DNA from: Berberis thunbergii
Lineage: Eukaryota; Streptophyta; Magnoliopsida; Ranunculales; Berberidaceae
DNA: 64,000 nt
NCBI GenBank assembly: GCA_003290165.1
Contig: QNQO01001176.1
Span: forward strand, 280,865-344,864
Direction: 5' to 3'
This document shows positions 33,305 through 46,118 of this stretch, one piece after another. Within the stretch, counting starts at the first letter, position 1. Every line of letters starts with the position of its first letter. A program made the translations under genes and the position numbers. Under the pieces are notes generated by a model that worked only from the letters and a program-made list of their open reading frames with translations, was not told where the DNA came from and made no database searches.

Positions 33305-33435
33305 CATAGCGTTTCTGAAACGCTATAAAACCTAAACTTACCATTTTAAAACGCTATAATAGCCCCTGTGCCTATTATAGCTCCGACAGACATAGCGTTT
33401 TTGAAACGCTATTAATCAACATTTTTCTTGTAGTG
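33305..33435 (-). mobile_element. CACTA-type DNA transposon terminus
   Basis: On the minus strand the sequence starts CACTACAAGAAAAATGTTG (33435 leftward), the typical terminal inverted repeat of plant CACTA elements. Within 130 bp follow repeated AGCGTTT / AAACGCT subterminal units (33306-33326, 33349-33358, 33397-33413). The matching second terminus was not found, so this is a cut or partial end. Its outer edge abuts gypsy pol sequence at 33436. Confidence 0.75.
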
Positions 33436-35960
33436 GAACTTTTGTCCAAGGGCCACATTCGGGAGAGTCTTAGTCCATGCGCAGTACCTGCACTGCTCAC
33501 GCCAAAAAAAGATGGTAGTTGGCGCATGTGTGTCGACAATAGAGCCATAAATAAGATAACAGTCAAATATCGTTTTCCTATTCCTCGGTTGGATGACCTG
33601 TTAGATCATTTGTGTGGAGCCAAGGTGTTCAGTAAACTTGATCTTTAGAGTGGTTACCACCAGATTCGGATTCGCTTGGGAGATGAGTGGAAAACAACCT
33701 TCAAGACTCGCAACGGGCTATATGAATGGTTGGTGATGCCTTTCGGTCTTTCTAATGCACCAAGTACTTTTATGAGGGTCATGAACCAAGTGTTGCGTCC
33801 TTTCATTGGTTAATTTGTGGTCGTTTATTTTGATGATATACTGATTTATAGTGCTAATTCAGACTTACATGTTTAGCATCTTTGAGAAGTTTTTTCCGTT
33901 TTACGTAGGGAAAAACTGTTTGCAGCAGCCAACAAGTGTGCGTTCATGACAGATAGGGTATTGTTCCTTGGGTACATGGTTTCCAAGGATGGAATTTCAA
34001 TGGATGAGTCAAAGGTTGAAGCAGTAAAGCAATGGCCAACGCCTTCTAATCTGCATGAAGTACAGAGCTTTCATGGGTTAGCGTCTTTCTATCGACGATT
34101 CATTCTTCACTTCAGCACCATTATGGCACCCATCACAGATTGTATGAAGGCTGGGAAATTCTCATGGTCTGAGACAGCAGAAGCAACTTTTTGCTTGATC
34201 AAGGATAAGTTAATTTCATCACCTATTCTTATTCTGCCTGATTTTTCTCAACCTATCGAGTTACATTGTGATGCCTCCAAAGTGGGTATTGGAGCAATCT
34301 TAAGTCAGCGTGGCAAACCAGTTGCCTTTTTCAGTGAAAAGTTAAATGGAGCAAAATTGAATTACAACACCTATGATGTGGAGTTTTATGCAATGGTCCA
34401 AGCATTGAAGCATTGGCGCCATTATTTGATACACAGCAAATTTGTCTTGTATTCTGATCATGACTTATTAAAGCATATTAATAGTCAAGATAAACTCTCA
34501 TTTCGACATGGCAAGTGGGCCACATATTTGCAAAAATTTACGTTTGTCCTTAAACACAAGGCTGACGTACAGAATCGAGTAGCTAATGCTCTTAGTCATC
34601 GAACTTCTTTACTCACCACTATGCGCACCAAGGTACTGGGTTTTTATTCTTTTCGTGAGTTATTGGCTACTGACCCATATTTTGCAACTGTGTTGGATGA
34701 TGTAGTAGTAGGCAATTGTTCTGACTTTATGGTACATGAAGGTTTTCTCTTCAAAGGGAACCAGTTGTGTGTGCCTAACTCTAGCCTCAGGTTGAAGATC
34801 ATTCATGAGCTGCATGGGGACGGACATGTTGGGAGAGATAAGATGTATCAACTTATTTTGAGTTCTTACTTCTGGCCGACCATGCTCAGAGAGGTGTATA
34901 AATTTGTAAATGGTTGTCTTATTTGTCATGTTTCTAAAGGCAAAGCGACTAATGCAGGGTTGTAGATGCCTTTGCCTGTTTCGAGTCAACCATGGGCTGA
35001 TGTCAGCATGGATTTCGTGTTAGGACTTCCTCGTACCCAACGCGGAATGGATGTTGTTTTGTGGTCGTTGATTGTTTCTCCAAGATGGCACACTTTATTG
35101 CTTGCAAGAAGACGACGGATGCAGTGAATGTGGCCCATGCCAATTGTATTTTCGAGAGGTTTATCGTCTTTATGGACTTCCTATGTCTATTGTGTCGAAC
35201 AGAGACACGCGATTTCTTAGTCATTTTTGGAGAAGCTTATGGAAATTTGCCAATACCAAGCTCGATTTCAATAGTGCTTATCATCCGTAGATAGATGGGC
35301 AAACAAAAGTTGTTAATCGCTCATTAGGTAATATTTTGCATAGTTTGGTTGGGGCTCATTTGAAGACGTGGGACCAGAAACTCTTTCAAGCTAAATTTGT
35401 TTTCAATCGTGGTGTCAACAGAAACACGGGGTTTAGTCCATTTTGTGTGGTTTATGGCTTTTAATCCAAGGTCATCTCTATATTTAGCACCTGTGCCAGA
35501 TCTGAATCGTGTCCATGGTAAAGCTGAGAATTTTATTGAACAACTTCAGCACATTCATGAAGATACTCAGAAGAATATATTGGAGTCTGTTGCTAAGTAT
35601 AAGGTTACAGCTGATAAGAAGTGACGACTTGTGGACTTCGTGTGGGCTGTCTTAACTAAAACAGATTTTCAGTTAGAGAGTATAACAAGCTTGTTGCACG
35701 AAAGATTGGCCCGCTGGAGATTCTCGAGAAGATAAATTATAATGCATACCGGTTGAAGCTACCAAGTCACATTCGCACGTCTGATGTGTTTAATGTGAAG
35801 TACCTTATTCCATACCATGGTGATAATTCTGATAATGATACTTTGAATTTGAGGACGAATTCTCTTGACCCAGGGGAGAATGATGCAGTGCAACAAGGTG
35901 CAATTGATTATTTGATACGATATGATCAAATGAAGTCCACACGAAAGGGGAAAACGGGAT
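33436..35960 (+). pseudogene. pol: Ty3/gypsy pol remnant: reverse transcriptase, RNase H, integrase
   Basis: The frame starts inside reverse transcriptase ([35 protein letters not shown]). It continues with [20 protein letters not shown] and the catalytic VYFDDILIY near 33824-33850. RNase H follows (LHCDASKVGIGAILSQ, VLYSDHDLL) at about 34250-34600. The integrase zinc finger (HELHGDGH...CLICH) is at 34805-34932 and the integrase core ([31 protein letters not shown]) at 34995-35460. The C-terminal domain (GPLEILEKINYNAYRLKLPS, HIRTSDVFNVKYLIPYHGD) ends near 35820. Stops at about 33646, 33811, 33874, 33883, 34963 and 35288 and frameshifts near 35060, 35130, 35400 and 35690 inactivate it. Gag, protease and the N-terminal reverse transcriptase are missing. 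Confidence 0.9.
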
Positions 35961-36510
35961 AAATAGCGACGAAGTCAGAACTGCACGAAAATTGCATGTT
36001 TGAATGGAATCGACGAGATCTTCAAGATCCATGAAGAGATCTTCAAGATCCATGACGAGATCTTATTAAGCCAAATTCCATAATTTAAGCCTCGAGAATG
36101 GCGTTTTTGCTATTTTAGGGACTTTACCGTTTTAGTAGTTTTAGCGAGTCTTTCAATTCCGTTTCTTTTTAGAATGCCTTTATTAATACTTATAAGGTTC
36201 TTAGAAGTGTTTCGATCAAAATAGGAATTTTACTATTTTTGGAAAGTTTTTTTTTTTCCTGGGTAAGTTTTGGTCTTTTCGTCTATAAATTGGTGATTGT
36301 AATAGAGAGACGACAACTTTTGATTAATAATAATTCGAATTAGTTATAGAGAGTTTCCTCTTGCTTCGTTCATTCCCTATTGTTCTTGGTATTCTTCTTT
36401 TGGAGAATCAACAAGTCAGTGGATTGGACAATTGTGATATATTATTGTCTCAGCATCAAATCAAGTAATTAGCCGGATTCATCCCTAAAACGTTCCCTGC
36501 ATCAGCATCA
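35961..36510 (+). other. Gypsy 3' untranslated region and probable LTR remnant
   Basis: Begins with a purine-rich AAAGGGGAAAAC near 35944. A 20-bp unit (GAGATCTTCAAGATCCATGA) is repeated at 36014-36060, and a TATA-like TCTATAAATTGG lies near 36281. Adjacent CAGCATCAAATCAA and ATATATTATTGTCTCA stretches occur twice (36438-36475 and 36502-36532). No second LTR is available to fix the boundaries. Confidence 0.45.
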
Positions 36511-37190
36511 AATCAATATATTATTGTCTCAAAAGTTTCAAATAGGTGGACCAAGAGGGACCTTTTGTCAAAGTGGGATGTCTTCTAGGTTTTTCAGGTG
36601 GGGGTTGGAGACTTGAATCTTTGAATGATTGTAAACATCTAAATGGGTTTGTTTTAGTGTTTTTATTTTCATCTTCACCCACTTACCCCGTATGACCATA
36701 TAGTTAAATGTAGAGAGGTTTAAACAATCATGATCAATGAGTCAATGGTTGGTTGAATTTGGCACATGATTTTCATTTTATGGCCGGTGTCTAAATATTG
36801 TGAGCGGATCAAAGGAACATAACATCATCCAATGATGATTTGTCGGAAGATGACCAGTGAAACACCATTGTGTTTTGTTGTATAGACATAATTCTATGGA
36901 CGTAAATTAAGATATTTCGAAAGATCTCAAATGATTTATAAAATGACTCTTGTCTCGCGAGACGATGAGAAATTTTTAAACTTTACGAAGTGGAGAGGAT
37001 TCATCGTGTCAATGTATGGTTATCGATCTTCAATTGATTTTTGCTCTTACTCTCCTATTTGTCTTGATAACATTAAGAAAAAATAATAATATAAGACTTC
37101 AAATAAATTATGTCAGAAATACGAGGTCAATATAAAAAATGTTTCAAAAAAAACAAAAACAAGGAATACAAATAATAGCCTTAAAAACTA
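36511..37190. other. AT-rich intergenic stretch
   Basis: No coding signal, no recognised repeat. It would hold the 3' flank of the minus-strand membrane protein gene. Confidence 0.5.
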
Positions 37191-39219
37191 TTAAAACCTT
37201 CTTCCAAAGTAAAAAATACAAATAATAGCCTTATACAATCTTCTAGACAAGCAACAACGGCAGTTTACACATTCATCCACACGAGTGTCCGGCCTGTTGT
37301 CATGATCAAGGGTCGGTGTGGAGGTTTGATCCGTTCTCAAGCTAGTGATTTCTCTAGCAACATTGGGAAAAGACCATTGAACTTTGTCTTCCAAGGATCG
37401 GACTCGCTCTACAAACTTCAACATACGGCTTACCCTTTCCTCATATTCTTCGACACTGCTCTCAGTAACTTCCCTGAATATGGCTTCTGGGAGTAGAGCG
37501 AGAAAGCCGTGCAACATATCAATGAATAGTTGCTCCAAATAAGCATCTTGCTCTTGTGTTGATCCGTAGTGTCGATTCTTGATGAGGAAATTTTCGAAGT
37601 TATTAATTTCATAACGTATATAATTAGGTGATTTCGCTTTCCCTGATTCCTCCTTGATGATCTTCAGCGCACTAGCCAAGTTGGGTTGATCCTGACTTGT
37701 TCCCGTCACAACTTGGGGGGAAGCAGGGCTGATGAAGAACTTTCTCCACAAAAAATTTGCAGCAATGGGTTTGCTTCCGCTAAACAGGTCTAAGGAATTC
37801 ACTCTAGTGTCCACAAAATGAATGATATCGAATACTTCCCGTAAGCTTTCGACTAGCAGGTTTCCCTCATTAAGAGTAGACGATGTAAGAACTGAGACAA
37901 TTCTTGCAAGGAAGACCAAATCGAGACATGATACTTTAAAAGAAGCTCCGCCTAATTGAAATTGATTGTTGAGTTGTTCGAGAGATGGTTGAGATGGAGG
38001 AGTTTTGAAAGGAGACGACTTAGAGATTCACTTCCATTTATACTCTTCCAGCGTTTCATTTCTTCCGCACATTTCTCTTTCATCGAGGGGCTCATCTCTA
38101 TGTTATGTTCACCAAGGAGATCTCTGTATTCTGCAGTTTGCTCAGGTTCGGATACCAGACAGCAAGCAAAACTGAATGTGCAGTAGAATGCCGCTTTAGG
38201 TAAGAAGAGAATTACATCTATAAGAAGCAACATGAAAATTGATGAAATCTCAAGGAAGCGAATCAAATTATATGCAACATCAGCTCTCAAGAAAGGAATA
38301 CTTTCTGTTAACCGAATTTCGGTTTCATCAGATATGAATCCAGCCACAAATTGCCACTTTAAGTCTGTAAAAGTGACAAGCAATCTAATTGCAGTGGCTG
38401 AAGTTCCCAATAGGATGACAAGAATCTGTGTCGCAAGTATAATCCACATTGACCATCCATAATCTGAAAGCCCACTACCGAACCTCAACTTATGGGCAAC
38501 GAAGGATCTAAGAGTAACTTCAATTGTGATAATTAAGACGCTGCCGCTAATGAAACATAATACATATTTGAAGTTGAGAGTTGTCCATGATACAAACTGA
38601 GGATTGGAGTTACAACCATGCAAGTAACACGCTTCCAGTCGTCGTAGCAAGCTCCCTCTACCCGTTGTAAAGATTTGTTTGTTACGGTCAAATAAGGTAT
38701 CCTTGTCAGCATTTCTAGCCAAAGAGCATAGCCACAAATAATAGAGCAAGACCAGCATAAAGAACATAATTATGGCATGCTCTGGAATGAAGGAGAAAAT
38801 CACACCTGTGGATATTTGTATACAAATATTAATAACAACGGTGATCACCAAGATACTTAATGCCACCATGTTGTTTGTGCTGTCGGAGGCTCCAACTGAA
38901 GGAAAAAAGAAACACATGGAAATACATAGGATGGCAGTGCCAGTGAACTTAGACCCTTGGTCCTGTGCACTAGGCATTGAGTTCGTAAGATCCACCGGGA
39001 TTTTTGAAGATACAGAGAGAAGAGTCAAGGTGACTGAATTGAGTGAAAATACCGACATGGAAACCACAACTTCCTATGACGAATTCCAGAAATGATATCA
39101 CACAAGATCAAAACAAAACATACCATGGTAGCTCCAGCAATGTACAAGCCAATTATTGGCATTGGATCAGAATAATGGTTTTGGCTGGATGTTACATTTG
39201 CACACAAGGGGTTTGCCAT
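37191..39219 (-). pseudogene. Plant multi-pass membrane protein gene, two frameshifts, otherwise near complete
   Basis: The ATG at 39219 opens MANPLCANVTSSQNHYSDPM, then a membrane span (IIGLYIAGATMVCFVLILCD) and RKLWFPCRYF. The frame shifts by one base at the AAAA of 39045-39049. The next open part runs to 37952, with hydrophobic spans around ALSILVITVVINICIQ, IIMFFMLVLLYYLWLC, YVLCFISGSVLIITIEV, WIILATQILVILLG and IFMLLLIDVILFLPKA. It also contains a Cys-rich ACYLHGCNSNPQFVSW. A second one-base shift at the TTTT of 38002-38005 leads into the soluble C-terminal part (GGASFKVSCLDLVFLARIVS and LNEGNLLVESLREVFDIIHF) that ends at 37191. I recognise a plant-specific uncharacterised family, about 670 residues, but no function. 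No intron is needed. Confidence 0.65.
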
Positions 39220-40329
39220 CTCTGCTGTGATTTGTAGAGTGTTGGATGGAGTGAGTAATTCACAATTGAACTCTTACCTCATTATAAAGCTTGTTTGGGT
39301 TCACTGAGTAATGATGACTGTATTTTCTGCTTTTGCTTTTGGAATCTAAAATATCTAAAGAATATTATTTGAACTTGCACTGTAAAAGCATGCTATAGAT
39401 ATTCTTGGTCCTCTAGAACTTGCAAGCATTCTATGCTCAACACTTTTAAACTTGTCGTTACACATAAGCTGCAATAAAGAATCACAAGACTTTAATTTTT
39501 GCAAGACGAAATTATTGATACTTGCACGAGACAAACGTTGTGTTAAGATTGCATACCACTTGGAGGTTGCCAGTGTCGTCTTGGAAAAGAATAGTGAAGA
39601 AAGAGTTTAGCCATGACATTTGAATATGTGAGATTTCCCCTTTCAAAGTGAGAAAATTAATTTCATACTGTACTAAGTTGTATGTTGGCTTGAAATATGG
39701 TGGCCTGAAATGCTTGGACCCAATTTTCTTCCTCATGAACCCTACCCCTAGCTACAATGTCAAAATACTCGAAAGTGTATCTCAAGGGACAGCCGCGCCT
39801 ACATGTCATAACGATGCTGATGATGGGAAATCAAGATTTGATGTAGCTAATCATGTACAAAGAGAGCTTGGGTAAGGCCTTAGGGTTTGAATGCACTAAA
39901 CTTACTAGGAAGGACAAGTACATTATGTTGGCTGGAAATGAAGGAATTGTAAACAAGTCCTGAAAATGGACATCACATACATACAGTATTCTTTTTCGAT
40001 TTAAATGTTGCCTTTGCCACAACTTTCTGTAAACATTTCATGTATTTCAGATTTGATTGATTAATAAGACAATTTGATCACCATTTTTTTGTGAAGAAAA
40101 AGGTGTCTATATGATCCATCGACTGACCAAGTTTAGTTTTTCATTGATATTGTCATACAAATGGTTTTCTCGTATTTACATGAAAATTTTAGGATCACTG
40201 AACAAGTAGCTCACAAAAGCAAGCAAATTGGATTAGATGATAATTGAAGTGCTTGAGGTGAACTCATGTACAGAGACATAAATGTTGTGTTTCAGACTCT
40301 CAAGTGTGAAATGTGAATCACCTCATGAG
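39220..40329. other. Intergenic stretch upstream of the membrane protein gene
   Basis: No gene recognised. The first ~200 bp left of this stretch's minus-strand neighbour would carry its promoter. Short open frames on both strands lack any domain or repeat signature. Confidence 0.45.
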
Positions 40330-43300
40330 CATAATTCTGAAGCAGAATTCCTGACAGCAGGGGGTGTCAGATCATTCTCCGATGACCCTGACTATTTACG
40401 AGCATAAAAATTCAGGGCCTATTCCATTCAAATTCTATAATTATTGGATACACGAACCTGGATATATGGAAGTAGTACAACAGGCTTGGCTTAATGTCAT
40501 AGAGGGCAACGATATGTACTCCTTTGTGCAGAAGTTGAAATTGGTGAAAAAAGGGCTCACTGCTTGGAGAAAAGAAAGATTTATTAATGCGAGTGCTAAT
40601 GTACTCATCACCAAACAGTCTATGGAGATGATTCAAACAATGTTACAACAAACTCCCCTTGATCGAGAACTAGCTCTACAGGAGAAGGAAGCGGTTAAAT
40701 CTTATGCCTTTGCCATCAGAAGTGTGGAGTCAGAAACTAAGCAAAAATCCAGGGCAAAGCACATGAAGGAGGCGATGAAAATGTTAGCTACTTTCATAAC
40801 TATTTGAGAGAACGACGGTTCAAGAACAAGATTATGTCTATTTACAATGCTGCTAATGAGAAGTTGGAGGCTATGGAGGATATTAGTGCAGAGTGTATAA
40901 GGTATTTTGAAGAAATATTTGGAGGCGAGCGGCGACAGTGTGACACCAATATTATTAATTCCCTGCAAGTAGAGCGAACACTCAGCAATGTAGAGAGTAT
41001 TGAGCTGGAACAAGAGGTGACACGAGATGAAATAACACAAGCTCTGGCTGATATTGAGTCAAGCAAAGCCCCGGGACCCGATGGGTTCTCATCCTTGTTC
41101 TTCAAATCAGCCTGGCAGATCATTGGAGATGATTTTATGAAAGCGATTAGCAACTTCTTCAGGAGCGGAAGGCTCTTGGGTGAGGTAAATGCCACCTGCA
41201 GTGCTTTAATTCCCAAAATTGCTAATGTTTTATATCTTCAGGCCCATTTCATGTTGCAACGTGCTTTACAAATGCATCACAAAGATTATGATTAAACGAA
41301 TGAAAAAGGTGATGCAGTCCTTAGTCAGCTTGAACCAGTCAACCTTTATCAAGGGACGTTATATACATGACAATGTTATGTTGGCGCATGAGTTGGTGCT
41401 CAATTACCATCGTGATCATGGCCCTCCCAGATGCGTTGCAAAAATTGACCTACGGAAAGCTTATGATACTGTTAACTGGGCTGTTGTTACTCATATTATG
41501 CGCAGAATGAACTTTCTAGATAAGTTTATTAGATGGGTCAGCATGTGCATATCCACTGTGCGATTCTCTATTTCTCTAAATGGGTCGCCCAAGGGCTTCA
41601 TCAAGGGTTGTAGAGGTATAAGACAGGGTTGCCCTTTGTCCCCGTATTTGTTTGTACTAGTGATGGAAATCTTCCACCTATTACTGAAGCAGAAAGCTGA
41701 GACTGGGGAATACAAACTGCACTACAAATGCCAATTACCCAGTGATAACCCATCTAAGCTTCGCAGATGACCTTATGGTATTTTTCAATGGGGATCATGG
41801 GTCGGCGTTAGCTTTAATGAATGTGCTCAACATATTTAAAGCTTGCACGGGGCTCGACACAAACTGTTATAAGAGCAATCTATACTTTGCTGGCATGTCA
41901 AGCAATGCACAGTATCACCAATACGCTTGGTTTCAATATTGACAAGCTCCATGTCAAGTATTTGGGGCTCCCCCTTATTTCGACTAGGCTTCACTACGCT
42001 TACTGCTTACCACTGATTGAAAAGGTGCGAAAGCGAGTAACTTCCTGGAAGAATAAAACTCTTTCATATGCTGGTCGAGTTACATTAATCAAGTCAGTTC
42101 TTAACAGCCTACATGTTTACTGGTCTTCATGTTATGTTCTGCCCAAAGAAGCTATAATTGATCTTAATGCTATCCTGCGGAACTTCTTATGGTCAGCTGG
42201 TGATACTTACCTTAAGCACCCCATGGTAAGTTGGAAAAAGGTGTGTCATCCATATAGAGAAGGTGGGTTAGGCATTCGGTGCATTGAGACTTCAAATGCA
42301 GCAGCTGTTACTCGACACATATGGAATTTAGTATCTAACAAGCACAATCTATGGGTGCAATGGGTCAGGAAGCATCTCATTAGAAACATGAGTTTTTGGC
42401 TGATAGACATACCCGGAGACTGCTCGTGGAGTTGGAGGCATATTCTTCACAGTAGAGAGAAAGTAAGCAGCCTTATTATGCATTCTAGGGGATGGTGAGG
42501 ACACCTTTCTATGGAAAGACCCTAGGCACCCGATGGGTATTCTCATGTCAAGCTTTCCATCACAGTTGCAGTATGATTCTCTTCTTCACAAGGAGGCCAA
42601 AGTCAGCGTTCTAATAAGGAATGGTAGGTGGAATGCGCTAGAACATCATCGCGATTCAATCCCAAAGATATATGATGGCCTTGACTCTATTGAACTAGAT
42701 CAGCGCTTCAAGGATGAGGTCATATATATGGATTGGAGGTAATGATGGGGAGTTTACATGCAAATCAGCGTATCATTCAATCAGGCATAGATCGAATGAA
42801 GTTCCATGGCCGAGACTGGTGTGGTTCAAGGGTAAGATACCTCGTCATAGTTTTATCACTTGGCTAGCAATGCACAAAGCCTTGAAAACGCAAGACAAAA
42901 TGAGGAAATGGAAGACGATAGAGGTTTCTAAATGTAGTCTGTGTAGCAATGCACTAGAGAATGAGGACCACTTGTTCTTCGAGTGTTGGTTCTCTAACCT
43001 TGTTTGGTCGCAGGTTCTATTTTACTTGGGATATAATCGAAGACCATTGACATGGGAGCTTGAAGTTGATTGGTGCATACAACACTTCATAGGCGAGTCT
43101 CCTGGCACATTAGTTAAGAAACTTGCATTCAATGCAGTTGTCTATCACCTATGGCAGGAGAGAAACAAGCGCTTATTTCAGGGTAAACGCAGAGTAGTCC
43201 TTCAGCTAATTGATAAGATTATTGAGGATGTGAAGCTTCGGGTTGCAGTCCTTGACCTTACAGTGGAAGACAATGACCAGAATAGACGATTTGTGAGAAA

Positions 43301-43908
43301 TGGAGATTGGCTATTCAGTTTGAAACAAAGTTGAGGACCGTACATACGTGGAAGAAGCCTGACTGGGGTTGGTATATGATCAACACCGATGGCTCAATGG
43401 AAGGACACCGAGGCGGATATGGTGCACTGATAAGAGACAATAATGGCCTAGTCATAGCTGCAGCCGCTGGATCCCAGGAAGCTAAATCAGTTATTCTCCA
43501 TGAACTACAAGGAGTCAAAACAGGAATAAGACTGGCTAAGCAACATAACATCACCAAGGTTATTTTCTTCATGGATTCAATGAATATGTACCGATACCTT
43601 GCTACCGACAAAGTGCCTCCATGGGAAGCTTGTCACATAGTACGCCGTATCAAGATGCTGCTAGAGGAGTTTGAAGATTACAGACTGATGCATGCGGTCA
43701 GAGAAACTAACCAAGCAGCAGACAAGCTAGCGAGTCTTTTGCCTAGTGCAGAATACTTAGAGATCACACCTAGTTCCTTTGCCGAAGATCTTAAGAAAAT
43801 TATTTTTTACGATGCGATAGGTAGACAGTATACACGATTGTAATCATTATCACCTTTTCTGTGGTCTGGGAAGCCCATTTATACTCCGCGCTTGCCTTTA
43901 AAAAAAAA
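40330..43908 (+). mobile_element. LINE-C: 5'-truncated L1-type retrotransposon, same family as LINE-B
   Basis: Starts near the end of the endonuclease domain and runs through reverse transcriptase, zf-RVT and RNase H to a 3' end (43857-43899) shared with LINE-B, then nine A residues. 5' truncation is normal for LINE insertion. A clear target duplication was not found; only ATGAG is common to both flanks. Confidence 0.85.
40346..43843 (+). pseudogene. LINE-C ORF2 (endonuclease end, reverse transcriptase, RNase H), frameshifted
   Basis: Order: SDHSPMTLTIYEH (end of endonuclease), linker, then reverse transcriptase (SSKAPGPDGFSS, FRPISCCNVLYKC, KIDLRKAYDTVNW, RGIRQGCPLSPYLF). The catalytic SFADDLMVFF is near 41762-41790. 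zf-RVT is at about 42830-43010 (CSLCSNALENEDHLFFECW). RNase H is at 43307-43843 with NTDGS, HELQGV, FMDS and NQAADKLA, so all four acidic positions are present. Frameshifts lie near 40365, 40805, 41220, 41750, 41930, 42495, 42735 and 43320; in-frame stops are few. It is less mutated by stop codons than LINE-A. Confidence 0.88.
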
Positions 43909-45262
43909 TGAGAGTTAATGTACCATCCAACCATACAGGTGACAGTTATGCACTGTCAAAGAATGTGTGGTTGGATAGAAGTTGAGAGAGCAATTAAAAC
44001 CCTAAACCAAGACATGTTCATCCCATATGCTATGGACTTTAATTGGTTTCATATAAACCCACACAATAGTTGGCCTACTAATACAAATCATGCCCATGTG
44101 GCCAACTCCCTTCAAGTTCCTTGGACATGACCTTCAAGATTAACCTAATTAAAACTTGTCGTTAAACAATGACTACATGAAATTAAAGTTCTAGTATTTG
44201 GTATCAGAGCTTTTTAGATCGAGAATCATGGTTCTTCACTGCCTCCTCGTGAAAGGAGATAGGTTCATTAGCTAGTACTATTGAAAGTTTTAACATGGTA
44301 TCAGAGCGGTGATTATGAAGACGAAGGGATTTCCAGTTTTGACAACACTTAGGGATTCTTGGGAGTCGTTGTTTGTGTGCCCACCTCCCATTGATGTTGT
44401 CACGCATTTTCTATGTTTTTGTTCTTGATTCTTTAACAAAAACAACACATTCAAAATAACAACACCAGATTTCTCAAATCAAAACCAACTGTCATATAGT
44501 TTATATTGGGCAAAATAATTGATAAATTAAGTCTACAACCAACACAATAACCTTGATCTATGATTGAAGAAGGTGGCAGGTCCACCACATGTGGTGCATA
44601 TAAACCAATTCAAATGGCTCCATCTTCCCTCTTTTGTGCCAAAGAATAATGTCACCTGGTCATAAATACCAAACATGTTATCGATTAATGTATTATCATC
44701 ATTAGTTAAACCTCCTTAAAGGGAAATTGTAATGAAGAAATCGAGAAAATTAGGCCTATTTATAGGCTACAGTGTATGTGTTCTCAAACAAGTTTCTTTT
44801 TAGTTATTGGTTAAAGTGTTTTCTAAGATAGACCTATAAATGGGTGGGGCTAAGGAATCATGTTTTGTAATTATAATGATGTGGCATCGTCTGAGTAGGT
44901 TTTTTACAACTTCGAGATACACATAATTTTTTGGGGATTTCATCATTCTTTCGAGATCACACCACATCACCTTAATTACAAAATATGGCTGCAAAAATCT
45001 AGTTTCCTAGCATTTTTGTTGATAAATATGTATAATGTATTAGCGAATCTGGTTTTTGCTTGTTTAAAATCAACCTTTTGGTTCTTCTATATCTTTATTC
45101 TCACCGAATCCTAATTATGTTCTCCATTAGAGCTAACTTTTTTTTTCTTTGTTCCCACCGACTGCTAATTGTTAAACGGGTTAGCAAAGAAATTAAGCGT
45201 GCCCTTGCAAAATTAGGCCATGTCGTGTTTAGTGAAAGGTGCTTATTATGAACATTTCGACA
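43909..45262. other. Spacer with two tRNA-Met-type primer-site motifs, left flank of the Helitron
   Basis: TGGTATCAGAGC occurs at 44199-44210 and 44296-44307. The second is preceded by GTTTTAACA, as if at an LTR end. This suggests a decayed copia-type LTR/leader, but no second LTR or coding part follows. The remainder (44310-45262) shows nothing recognisable. Confidence 0.45.
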
Positions 45263-46018
45263 TCTATCTTACAATTCAAAGTGCTTTTTTACTGTTCATG
45301 AACAGTAATCACAGACTGTTTGTCCTACGTGGCATAAATTGTCTCACTGGCAGAACTTAAGCGAAAATTTGGAAACCTCGATACTTCCTCTAACTCTCCC
45401 TCTCCCTCTCATCCTCATCTGCACCCCCAACTCCCTCTCTTCCTCTTCTTTGAGACCTTCTCCCCTGATTCATCTCATCCATCTCCCCCCAACTCTCTTT
45501 CGTCACTTACTGTCACCACCATCCATGGTGACTTCGGGTGGTGACTTCTCCTCTACAACTACCCCTTTTGATTTATGTGGTTTTAAGAGATGGGTCTGTA
45601 GAAATTCTGGCTTTTAGGTTTGGGTATGTTTTTGTTGAGTGAGCATCTCGATTTATGGTGTTCTCGGAGATGATTATGAAGAAATTTTGGGGTTTTTTGT
45701 GATGGGTTTGTTGATTTCTATTGTTTGGTGTTGATTTGGTTAAGTTTTATGAGATGGGTATCTCAGACTTCTAGATTAATTTCAAATACACCAAAATCTG
45801 CCAGAAGATATTCATGGTTCTCAACTCTCCTATACATAACTTACCAATTTCCTTTAGAATTTGCATATGTTTTACTTCAAATTTTTGCATTCCAGTATAG
45901 TTTATGATTTCTCTCTGATGTCTGTGATGTTCAGTAATTTGGTTGAAATAATCACTTGCATTTGGAGGAATTGTTTGTGTTATGTAAACTATACTGATTG
46001 GGCCATGAACATTGAGCA

Positions 46019-46118
46019 ATGGTGAATTCTTTAGTGGCTCGAGCGACGAGTCAATTGCTCATCGGTCCAGATTGGGCCATGAACATTGAGATCTGCGACA
46101 TTCTCAACAGAGATCCAG
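46019..46118 (+). pseudogene. Captured first exon of a TOM1-like (VHS domain) gene, left copy
   Basis: ATG at 46019 opens [20 protein letters not shown] and [14 protein letters not shown], then a GT donor at 46119. This is the start of the VHS domain of plant TOM1-like ubiquitin-binding sorting proteins. A CT-rich stretch at 45390-45500 could be its captured 5' untranslated region. The stretch ATTGGGCCATGAACATTGAG is duplicated at 45998 and 46071. No further exons are present. Confidence 0.8.

Noticed and set aside
40300..43920. Target duplication for LINE-C
   Set aside because: Only ATGAG and scattered matches are shared by the two flanks, which is too short to claim.
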